Shown here: positions 18,104-25,307 of the stretch, one piece after another
Position numbering within the stretch: position 1 is the stretch's first letter
Layout of the letters: every line of letters begins with the position of its first letter
Assembly: GCA_018821785.1 (NCBI GenBank)
Contig: JAHJLI010000008.1
Span: forward strand, 1-64,000
DNA length: 64,000 bases
Source: Pseudomonadota bacterium
Lineage (GTDB): Bacteria > Desulfobacterota > Desulfobulbia > Desulfobulbales > Desulfocapsaceae
Direction of reading: 5' to 3'
The notes under the pieces: model-generated
Told to the model about the DNA's origin: nothing
Seen by the model: only the letters and a program-made list of their open reading frames with translations
Database searches by the model: none
Translations under genes and position numbers: made by a program

Positions 18104-19585
18104 ATGCAAACAACCCTGATTATATTGGACAGCGTTTCCGACTGGAAACCCTACTATGAAACCGACAGTATCATCACCGCGGGAGAGTACCTGCAAAACG
18201 AACAATTGAGTCAGGAAGATCTTTTGATCATCAATTTGTGCAGTGATCTCAGCTATAATTCCGAAGGATACTATTGTTCTTTACTTGCTCAGGCGCGCAA
18301 GCACAAAGTCATTCCCTCAAGCGATGCCATCAACAGTCTCGAAAGTGACCGAACCATAAAACTGCAGGGCTTGCTGAAAAAAACCTGCCATTCTTGGGTC
18401 AGCGGAACCACCAGCCTTGACGGCAATGCTTCTCCCCGCACTATTGACATCTTTTTTGGCGATTGCGAAGACCCGTCGCTGAAACGCCTGGCCAAGTTCA
18501 TCTTTGACCAATTTCCTTTTCCCATGCTGAAGGCCACCTTCTCCAGCAGCAAGTTTACCCAGCTTGAACATTTCCGGACCATGGCCCTCAGCGAACTTGA
18601 CGATGCCCAGCAAACCCTTTTTGCCAACGCCATCGACCGTTTTAACAAAAAAATCTGGCGCTACCCAAAAAGCCGGAAAATGTTCGGCTACGACCTGGCA
18701 ATTCTGCACGACCCGAAGGAAAAAATTCCCTGCAGCAACGCCTCGGCGCTGAATCTTTTTGTCTCCGAGGCCAAGAAAATGAATATCCACGCCGAACTGA
18801 TCACCGCCGACGATTCGGCTCGGTTGATGGAGTTCGACGCCCTTTTTATCCGGCAAACCACGGCGGTCAACCATATAACCTACCAGCTGGCAAAAAAAGC
18901 CCAACAGGCCGACATGGTGGTAATCGACGACCCGACTTCGATCATCCTCTGCACCAACAAGGTCTACTTGAAAGAACTTCTCGACCGGGAAAAGATCCCC
19001 TGCCCCCGTTCACGACTGGTCTTTAAAACCAAACCGGCGGGTTACGATGAACTGAGCCAGGTCCTTGGCGATACAATGGTGATAAAAGTGCCCGACGGCT
19101 CTTTTTCCGTCGGTGTAACCAAGGTCACTAATCAGCAGGAATATGAAAAAACTCTCGCCGAACTCTTCCTCAGTTCGTCGATTCTTCTGATCCAGGAATT
19201 CCTACCGACCGACTTTGACTGGCGCATCGGTGTTATCGGGGGCGAATGCATTTATGGCTGCAAGTACTACATGGCTCAGGGCCACTGGCAAATAATCCAG
19301 CACCGGGCAAACCGCATTCCGCGTGGTGGCGCCTTTGAAACCATTCCCCTTTATAGTATCCCCTCCAAGGTGCGAAAACTTGCGATCAAAGCTACCTCCC
19401 TCATCGGCAAGGGCTTGTACGGTGTGGACATCAAAATGGTTGGTGAACAACCGATTATCATCGAGATCAACGACAACCCATCCCTGGAGCATGGGGTCGA
19501 AGATCAAGTCATGGGCAATGAACTGTACCGAATCATCCTCAGGGAATTTGTCGACAGATTGAACAGCAGGCAGCATAAGCGATGA
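18104..19585 (+). CDS. RimK-like ATP-grasp ligase with N-terminal RLAN-type domain
   Basis: 493 residues. The N-terminal half (to about 180) corresponds to the domain that precedes the ATP-grasp in long RimK-family proteins. The C-terminal half is the ATP-grasp: ATP-binding region VIKVPDGSFSVGVTKV, then LIQEFLPTDFDWRIGVIGG, and the metal-binding end IIIEINDNPSLEHGVED. The family joins an amino group to a carboxylate (amino-acid ligase, or Glu addition to a protein). The stop overlaps the ATG of the GNAT gene (ATGA), and a SET-domain protein and XRE-cupin regulator follow. The substrate is unknown. Confidence 0.88.
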   Translation: MQTTLIILDSVSDWKPYYETDSIITAGEYLQNEQLSQEDLLIINLCSDLSYNSEGYYCSLLAQARKHKVIPSSDAINSLESDRTIKLQGLLKKTCHSWVSGTTSLDGNASPRTIDIFFGDCEDPSLKRLAKFIFDQFPFPMLKATFSSSKFTQLEHFRTMALSELDDAQQTLFANAIDRFNKKIWRYPKSRKMFGYDLAILHDPKEKIPCSNASALNLFVSEAKKMNIHAELITADDSARLMEFDALFIRQTTAVNHITYQLAKKAQQADMVVIDDPTSIILCTNKVYLKELLDREKIPCPRSRLVFKTKPAGYDELSQVLGDTMVIKVPDGSFSVGVTKVTNQQEYEKTLAELFLSSSILLIQEFLPTDFDWRIGVIGGECIYGCKYYMAQGHWQIIQHRANRIPRGGAFETIPLYSIPSKVRKLAIKATSLIGKGLYGVDIKMVGEQPIIIEINDNPSLEHGVEDQVMGNELYRIILREFVDRLNSRQHKR

Positions 19586-20087
19586 AAACCACTTTTTTTT
19601 TTTTGCCCCTGCCACGACGAAAGATGTCGACCAGTTGACCGCACTGGAGATCGCTCTCTTCCGCACCGACCGGTGCTCGAAAAAAAGCTTGCGATACCTG
19701 GTACAACATGCCCACGTTATTGTCGCGAGACAACAGGAGACACTGGAGATTGTAGGATATGCCATTTTGCTCGGCCGAAAGAACAGCCGTAAAATGCGGA
19801 TTTATTCGTTTGGCATTGTTCCCGCAGCAAGAAACCGGGGCCTTGCCGGAAAGATGATTGAACATCTTGAAGACATTGTTAAAATTTCACAGTGTCATAT
19901 GCTCACCCTGGAGGTGAGCGACAGCAACACTGCAGCTGTCAATCTGTATAAAAAACACGGTTTTGAACAATATGGCTTTCGCCTTGGCTATTACGAGGAC
20001 GGCGGCCACGCAATTCTTATGCGAAAGCACATACGCGAGGATTCCGGCGACGATGATCATACCCTGTACAAAAGTTGTATACATTAA
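19582..20087 (+). pseudogene. GNAT acetyltransferase with a T12-run frame break after its start (slippage, frameshift or error)
   Basis: The body from about 19605 is an intact RimI-like GNAT domain (APATTKDVDQLTALE... , acetyl-CoA loop VPAARNRGLAGKMIEHLE, ending DSNTAAVNLYKKHGF). The ATG at 19582 overlaps the ligase stop, ideal for coupling, but reading from it through act-T-run gives LPLPRRKMSTS and a stop at 19638. The GNAT frame is -1 relative to that ATG and is open back to 19563 without ATG. One extra T (13) or a -1 slip on U-UUU-UUU joins them. The TTG at 19635 would cut off the conserved first strand. I annotate it as a broken or slippage-dependent gene; the domain itself is whole. Confidence 0.75.
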
Positions 20088-20643
20088 CGAAGACAAAGGA
20101 AACGGGGTGGTGGCCACCGCAAGAATCCCGCAAGGTACTGTCACCTGGGTTTTTGATGACCTGGATCGGGAGATCCCCATGGACCGGTTGGAGCGCATGT
20201 CCCTGCCATGCCAAGAAGCGACCCTCACCTATTCCTACCGAAACAACAGAGGCCATCTGATTTTTTGCTGGGACAACGAACGGTTCATCAATCACAGCTT
20301 CAAACCAAACTGCTGCCTCACGGCCTACAATTTTGAAATTGCCATCAGAAACATCGAACCAGGCGAGGAGTTGACCAATGATTATGGTGCATTCAATATA
20401 ATCGCCCCCTTTGCTGTCGACTCCGAAGGCAGCGAGCGTACGACCGTTTATCCAGACGATCTTCTCCGCTACAACGGCCTCTGGGATGGTCAGTTGCAAG
20501 AAGCATTTAGCCGTTTTCTCCATGTTGAACAGCCGTTGCGACAAGTTTTCTCACCTGACGTCTGGAAACTTGCCGAATCCATCGCCCGGGGCGAAACTGC
20601 CATGGCATCCATTAGAAATTGTTACTATAGTGAAAGCAGGTAG
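20053..20643 (+). CDS. SET-domain protein (putative protein-lysine methyltransferase)
   Basis: 196 residues from the ATG at 20053 (MIIPCTKVVYINEDKGNGVV), which overlaps the GNAT end by 35 bp. SET motifs are plain: GNGVVATARIPQGT at the N-terminus, ERFINHSFKPNC for the SAM/knot NHS motif, and GEELTNDYGAF for the catalytic-site motif with its Tyr. The C-terminal 70 residues carry no post-SET Cys cluster. SET proteins methylate lysines; in bacteria the targets are mostly unknown. Its place after an ATP-grasp ligase and an acetyltransferase suggests that the three act on the same peptide or protein. Confidence 0.85.
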   Translation: MIIPCTKVVYINEDKGNGVVATARIPQGTVTWVFDDLDREIPMDRLERMSLPCQEATLTYSYRNNRGHLIFCWDNERFINHSFKPNCCLTAYNFEIAIRNIEPGEELTNDYGAFNIIAPFAVDSEGSERTTVYPDDLLRYNGLWDGQLQEAFSRFLHVEQPLRQVFSPDVWKLAESIARGETAMASIRNCYYSESR

Positions 20644-20721
20644 AAACTGCCGCGGATTGGGACGGCAGCTGATCGTACGCCCTCAACCTCCAGGACTCAT
20701 TTAACCTTTTGCCCGGTTTCT

Positions 20722-21309
20722 ATGGTCTCAGACATGAAAGATGAACTCGCCTCTCTTAATATCGGCAGTCAGATTCGCGCCCTGCGCAACAGAAGGGACC
20801 TTACACTGCAAGATCTGGCTGATCTTACCGGCCTGTCAAAGCCCAACCTCTCGCAGATAGAAAATAATTTGGTTACCCCGCCTATTGCTACCCTGTTGAA
20901 AATCGCCACAGCCCTCGGCGTCTCCATTGGCCATTTTTTCCAGGGAGCAGGCTCGGACAGCAGCATGGTGGTGGTGCGCAAAGCCGACCGTTATGGGGTC
21001 GCCAAGGGACCGCATATCTCCCACATCGGCTATCAGTACGAACCCCTCGCCTATCCAAAAGTCGATAAAACCATGGAACCCTTCATTGTCCACATGGAGG
21101 AACGAGCAGCCGAAGCCATAGTTTACAACAACCACCGCGGCGAGGAGTTTCTCTATGTCCTTGAGGGCAGGCTCGAGTTTCGCCGCGGTGATAATGTGGT
21201 GATCCTTGAGGAAGGGGACAGCCTTTACTTCGACTCGGTTGTTCCGCACGGTTACCGGGGGATCGGTGGTCCTGCGAAAACCTTGGTAATCATCTACAAA
21301 CCGGATTGA
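20722..21309 (+). CDS. XRE-family regulator with C-terminal cupin
   Basis: 195 residues. The N-terminal HTH is clear (IRALRNRRDLTLQDLADLTG followed by LSKPNLSQIENN). A cupin barrel follows with the metal-binding motif HRGEEFLYVLEGRLEF and the second motif DSVVPHGYRG. Proteins of this shape (PuuR/MppR-like) regulate small amine or amino-acid metabolism genes, with the cupin as ligand sensor. It lies 78 bp after the SET gene on the same strand and is the likely local regulator of the ligase cluster, though that is inference. Confidence 0.88.
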   Translation: MVSDMKDELASLNIGSQIRALRNRRDLTLQDLADLTGLSKPNLSQIENNLVTPPIATLLKIATALGVSIGHFFQGAGSDSSMVVVRKADRYGVAKGPHISHIGYQYEPLAYPKVDKTMEPFIVHMEERAAEAIVYNNHRGEEFLYVLEGRLEFRRGDNVVILEEGDSLYFDSVVPHGYRGIGGPAKTLVIIYKPD

Positions 21310-21395
21310 TCTCCGCTGATATTCTCACACCTTGGGTATAGATTCCCCTGTCGGGGAGGTATTGAAGCAGGTCGGATGAATCCGATCTATTTTAA

Positions 21396-21740
21396 TCAGG
21401 TGAGGGTCAATCTGTTTTCCGGTCGCTTCGCCGAAGGGCGATATGTTTGTGGCCGCAACGGCTTTATTTCCTGAGACAACGATGGAGCCGTTTTTTCTGT
21501 CTCGGATTTTCCAACCAAATCAGAACAGTGAAAAAAAACATACCAATCACTGCGCTGCTGTTTGGTCGTTTTGGTTGAAAAAGCAACCCCTTTGGCAGCC
21601 TGAGCCGGTTGTCCCAACAAGAGCTGCTTTCTGACCATGAATGCCTGCCCCCAGTTATGGATCTGACCACCAATGGTCACAGCCAAATGGATTACACATA
21701 CAGCTAAGATACATATTGAAAAGTATTGATTCAACTCCAT
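21396..21740 (-). CDS. Small single-pass membrane protein at end of Usp/TauE operon
   Basis: 114 residues from the ATG at 21740 (MELNQYFSI). This start has a textbook ribosome site (AAGGAGG, 6 bp spacing), whereas the frame upstream has none. A hydrophobic segment spans about residues 6-27 (FSICILAVCVIHLAVTIGG), followed by a basic, Gln/Lys-rich cytosolic tail. I do not recognise the family. It lies 103 bp after the tandem Usp gene on the same strand and may be co-transcribed with it. Confidence 0.6.
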   Translation of the reverse strand: MELNQYFSICILAVCVIHLAVTIGGQIHNWGQAFMVRKQLLLGQPAQAAKGVAFSTKTTKQQRSDWYVFFHCSDLVGKSETEKTAPSLSQEIKPLRPQTYRPSAKRPENRLTLT

Positions 21741-21843
21741 CGCCCACCTCCTTGCGGGAGAAAATACCATCCCTCCCGCAGTTTCCTTTACGCGGTAAAC
21801 ATCCGGCTCAACTTCCATCAATTCTCCATGATGGCTAAAGGGC

Positions 21844-22764
21844 TCAGCAAGCCTGTTTATCTAAGACGAAATCACCAACACGAGCCAGATCACGAACACC
21901 ATTGCCAGCCAGTCTTTTTACTACCAAAATTGGCTTGCGGGAAAGTGCTGCAACCCGCTCAACCACACTCCCCGCAAGAAAGCGCCTGAGGGCGGTTCGT
22001 CCATAAGACCCGAGAACAATCAACTGGATATCTTTTTGCTCACAGTATTTGACAATTTGTTCGTAGGATGTGCCTTCCCAAATCTCAGTAGTCACCGGCA
22101 CGCCCAATGTTTGTGCTTGTCCTGCCAAGGTCTGCACCGCCATGGAACTCTTGTGTCGCGCCTCATCAAGCACACCATACAGCAAACTCCGATCAACGCT
22201 GACATCCACCACGGAAAGTGCATGAATTTTACCACCATATGCCAAGGCCAGATCGAGGGCACGCTGCCCGGCATCCATGCTGTGCCGAGAACCGTCCAAG
22301 CCTACAAGGATCCGGGCAAAGTCCACCTCAACCGCTTCAGGTACCAGCAACACATCACAGGGACTCAGTCCAAGCACATTGGCGATGGTACGCCCGAGCA
22401 GCATACGCTCGACATACGCCCGCTTTGGACACCCCATGAGCAAAAGGCCGGCCCCTATTTCTTCAGCAACATTAACTATCTCATCGACAGGATTGCCGAC
22501 TCTGTGCACCGCGCGCACTGTTTGGCCACACTCCGCCGCAGTGTGCACCACATCCTGAAGGCAATTTTTAAAAGGCAGGCTCATTTGATCGTTGGCATCA
22601 CTGATTGCCCATCTATTCATATTCCCCTCATATCGAGGGGTAACAGAAACAGCAACCAATTTTGCCCGCATTGATGCCGCCAGGCGAAGGGCTTGGAGAA
22701 AAGCGGCTTGACTGGCGGGGCCAGGATCAATAGCCACTAAAATGAATTTGACTGTATCAGACAT
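21844..22764 (-). CDS. Tandem universal stress protein (two UspA domains)
   Basis: 306 residues holding two Usp folds. Domain 1 ends with the phosphate-loop pattern MGCPKRAYVERMLLGRTIAN; domain 2 has LVGLDGSRHSMDAG at its start and LGSYGRTALRRFLAGSVVER at its end. The G-2x-G-9x-G(S/T) ATP motif is readable in the second domain (GSYGRTALRRFLAGSV), so ATP binding is likely there. Cytosolic. It follows the TauE/SafE gene by 11 bp and belongs to the same operon, as in other anaerobes where Usp genes accompany TSUP permeases. Confidence 0.92.
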   Translation of the reverse strand: MSDTVKFILVAIDPGPASQAAFLQALRLAASMRAKLVAVSVTPRYEGNMNRWAISDANDQMSLPFKNCLQDVVHTAAECGQTVRAVHRVGNPVDEIVNVAEEIGAGLLLMGCPKRAYVERMLLGRTIANVLGLSPCDVLLVPEAVEVDFARILVGLDGSRHSMDAGQRALDLALAYGGKIHALSVVDVSVDRSLLYGVLDEARHKSSMAVQTLAGQAQTLGVPVTTEIWEGTSYEQIVKYCEQKDIQLIVLGSYGRTALRRFLAGSVVERVAALSRKPILVVKRLAGNGVRDLARVGDFVLDKQAC

Positions 22765-22775
22765 GATTACCCTCT

Positions 22776-23822
22776 CTATGCCACTGCCTTCTCAAGGCTT
22801 CTCGCTCGGAACAGGCTGACGAGTATGATTGTCGCCCCGATGAGAAGTGCAAAACACATGACGGAAAAGCTTATTCGAGTCATAATTACCACACTGTCGG
22901 GGTCGACAGAGGTGAGGTTCAGGTTATTCAAATACTTGGGGATGGCAAAGAATCGACTGACGGCTACGATCAGCATGATGGTGCCCATAACATATTTGAT
23001 CATGTATTCTTTAACGTAGGTTGTACCAATTGCCCCCAACTGCACACCGAAAAGTGAACCACCGAGAATAAGCAGGACCAGGCGGATATCAACCATTCCA
23101 TAGTATGCCCAGAGAAGAGTGCCTCCCAAACCCATGACGAAGGCGATGACCAATTCGGTCGCCGATGCCACGATGCTGGTGGCCCCGATGATATACATCA
23201 GTCCGGGTACGCCGATAAAACCGCCAACAGCTATGGTTGCTGCCAGCATTCCAGTGGCCAGAGCAACCGGTACGAGAAACCACATGCTGATGCGCAGATT
23301 GGCGGTCTTAAACGAAATCATCGGCCAAAGCTGGATCTTCTGAATGCGTCTGGCCAAAAGTGGTTCCGAGGTTGCGCCGCCCGCTTTTTTAGCTGTCAGG
23401 GCATCACGCATGACGATAGAGCCAACGATGACCAGGACACAGACAAAGATAAAACTGACATACAGATTGGATGCGGCCGGGCCCCAGGTGTCGAGGATAT
23501 GCTTCTGCAGCATAACGCCGATTTGGACACCAATTTCCGCGAAAAGCCCCATAATGATTCCCAATTTGATATCTACCTGGCCATACTTATAGCGCTTGAC
23601 AGCACCAACCAGGGCCTTGGGGAATTTATGGCACATATTGCTGGCAACCGCCACTGTTCCCGGTACACCAAGGCTCATCATGGCAGGAGTCAGGACAAAG
23701 GCGCCGCCGGAACCGATAAAACCACTAACAAGCCCGCCAACGAAACCAACTAAAACTAAAAACATTATTGAATAAGCGCTTAGGTCTATGAACTGAATGA
23801 CCTCATTAATTGGACCGTGCAT
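22776..23822 (-). CDS. TSUP-family anion exporter (TauE/SafE, sulfite/organosulfonate type)
   Basis: 348 residues with about eight to nine membrane segments. The N-terminal TSUP signature is GGLVSGFIGSGGAFVLTPAMMSLG and its repeat is GMLAATIAVGGFIGVPGLM, typical of the DUF81/TauE-SafE family. A strong site (GGAGG) precedes the ATG. A cytosolic loop of about 30 residues lies between the halves. The family exports sulfite, sulfoacetate or similar anions; in a sulfur-metabolising anaerobe sulfite is a plausible substrate. Operon partners are two Usp proteins, one with membrane segments. Confidence 0.9.
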   Translation of the reverse strand: MHGPINEVIQFIDLSAYSIMFLVLVGFVGGLVSGFIGSGGAFVLTPAMMSLGVPGTVAVASNMCHKFPKALVGAVKRYKYGQVDIKLGIIMGLFAEIGVQIGVMLQKHILDTWGPAASNLYVSFIFVCVLVIVGSIVMRDALTAKKAGGATSEPLLARRIQKIQLWPMISFKTANLRISMWFLVPVALATGMLAATIAVGGFIGVPGLMYIIGATSIVASATELVIAFVMGLGGTLLWAYYGMVDIRLVLLILGGSLFGVQLGAIGTTYVKEYMIKYVMGTIMLIVAVSRFFAIPKYLNNLNLTSVDPDSVVIMTRISFSVMCFALLIGATIILVSLFRARSLEKAVA

Positions 23823-23908
23823 TTTGCCTCCAGAAACTGATATTTTTTATTATAAAGTTTTGCTTAAAATTCTCCGACAACCGAATTCCTTGAATCTCTC
23901 GCCTGATC

Positions 23909-24763
23909 TCAGGCGCTGACTTGGGCTCGTGGTCTGGTATCTTTTTTGACGGTTGGTACATCGGTTTTTTCCTGGCGAACATCTGCTTGCTTGGGTGCTT
24001 TAACGTTCGATCCTTCAATGCCCAGGGCGGCCCAGAAAGAATTTGTGAAATTTCCATGCATGTAGGATACGGTGAGAACTACTGCAACTGGCAGCAGGGC
24101 ATAAAAGCCCCCTTTGGTTAAATAGGTCATAATAATGTCCGGATGGGAAAAGACTGCTGCATACAATCCGGCAGTGAGGCCGCCAAAGACAAAACAGTTT
24201 TTTACATGCCGTTTCCTGCTTGTAGTAGACATTCTAGAATCTCCTGTGTTCATTGGGTTAGAGTGAGTGGTCATTGCACCCGCCTTGGAGCGGGTATAAA
24301 TGACGCTAAAAACGGGAACAGGTGCCATAGAAGTCACCTCTTCCATACGAATTCCCTGATCAATTATGACAAACTCGATACGCTTTTCCGTGTGACACAA
24401 CCGTTTCACAATCTTGCCGATTTTCCCCGTTTCTCCGGTGTGTTCAACCTGCACATCCCTCGCTTCAGCCTTTTGCCTGAAGAGTGCTGAACTTTCCTGC
24501 ATGGCTGCAGCAAAGAGTCGATTCCGTTCGCCACCATCGCGAAAGAAAGGCAGGGTATTGGTATGAACGGCGAGGATGGCGTACTTCAGACGGTCAGCAA
24601 CAGTTATGGCATAATCCATTACCGGCTCAGCCATATGACCGTTACGGGTAACGACCAGAATAAAGGATTTTTTCTTCATGCCTGGTGCAGCGGAGGTGTT
24701 TCCTTCCCTGTCAAGCTGGGTTGTTCTGTTTGCGGGAAAATTTTCTAATAACGGTTGAACCAT
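23909..24763 (-). CDS. Universal stress protein fused to a C-terminal membrane segment
   Basis: 284 residues from the ATG at 24763 (MVQPLLENF); the frame is open to 24841 without a ribosome site, and an ATG at 24679 (MKKKSFILV) is also possible. A Usp-like domain (KSFILVVTRNGHMAEPVMDY to PVPVFSVIYT) comes first, then two hydrophobic segments (CFVFGGLTAGLYAAVFSHP; FYALLPVAVVLTVSYMH) and a Lys-rich tail. The nucleotide loop is degenerate. It is the first gene of the exporter operon and starts 43 bp after a sigma-54 promoter candidate. A link between stress sensing and the exporter is inference. Confidence 0.8.
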   Translation of the reverse strand: MVQPLLENFPANRTTQLDREGNTSAAPGMKKKSFILVVTRNGHMAEPVMDYAITVADRLKYAILAVHTNTLPFFRDGGERNRLFAAAMQESSALFRQKAEARDVQVEHTGETGKIGKIVKRLCHTEKRIEFVIIDQGIRMEEVTSMAPVPVFSVIYTRSKAGAMTTHSNPMNTGDSRMSTTSRKRHVKNCFVFGGLTAGLYAAVFSHPDIIMTYLTKGGFYALLPVAVVLTVSYMHGNFTNSFWAALGIEGSNVKAPKQADVRQEKTDVPTVKKDTRPRAQVSA

Positions 24764-24805
24764 AAATGTTACTCTCAGTTTGGATGGATAATCTTGACCT
24801 ACTAA

Positions 24806-24822
24806 TTTCAAAAACCATGCCA
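24806..24822 (-). promoter_or_regulatory. Sigma-54 promoter candidate for Usp/TauE operon
   Basis: Minus strand TGGCATGGTTTTTGAAA: GG and the -12 dinucleotide are 10 bp apart and the -24 block TGGCATG is near consensus (TGGCACG); the -12 block is TTGAA instead of TTGCA. It ends about 43 bp before the first start codon and 75-160 bp from the three palindromes upstream. Confidence 0.5.
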
Positions 24823-24896
24823 CCCAAATCAATCGCCGCATGTTATTTATATTATTATATATATTTATAGCGGCATGATCCTTTGGCGGCGTTGTG

Positions 24897-24983
24897 TTGC
24901 AATTAGCAACAACAACTCAATGATCTGAAGAAAAGTCCCTATCCAGCTATTGCAATTTGCAACAACACTATGCAACTTGCAAC
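24897..24983. promoter_or_regulatory. Three enhancer-like TTGCAA palindromes (candidate activator sites)
   Basis: Site 1 TTGCAATTAGCAAC at 24897-24910, site 2 TTGCAATTTGCAAC at 24950-24963 and site 3 ATGCAACTTGCAAC at 24970-24983. Starts are 53 and 20 bp apart, close to 5 and 2 helical turns, so all three face the same side of DNA. They lie between two divergent sigma-54 promoter candidates at enhancer distance. The likely binder is the sigma-54 activator encoded at 27.5-28.8 kb, but that is inference. Confidence 0.55.
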
Positions 24984-25145
24984 ACACCCCACCCCATCAA
25001 TGTAAAACTGCTTCGAATGGCAACAAAGGTTCGTTTGATCTTAACGACTCAGATGGAACATCTGACCTCTGTAACCTTGACTAAATCAAAAAACTCGAAA
25101 AATTTGCGACGATCTTCTTACAACGACAGTTGCAAAGGATGTATA

Positions 25146-25162
25146 TTGGAATTAAAATTGCA
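25146..25162 (+). promoter_or_regulatory. Sigma-54 promoter candidate for receiver-Lon gene
   Basis: TTGGAATTAAAATTGCA: invariant GG and GC are exactly 10 bp apart, and the -12 block TTGCA is perfect. It lies 146 bp before the chosen ATG of the receiver-Lon gene and about 165-250 bp from the three palindromes. Confidence 0.55.
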
Positions 25163-25307
25163 TGATCGAAAGCACTGCACAGAAATGCGATAGATAAGCT
25201 GCGAGATGATGCAGGATCGTCGAAACTCTTTGAATTTCCTCCAACAATATTTATTGGGAAACCCATCACTTCAACACACTGAAAAATTGCTAAAGGAAAA
25301 TGTCGTT

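Noticed and set aside
21340..21360. Hairpin TCCCCTGTCGGGGA after the XRE-cupin gene as a terminator or another repeat copy
   Set aside because: The stem is short, no T-run follows, and the A-rich loop of the dispersed repeat is missing.
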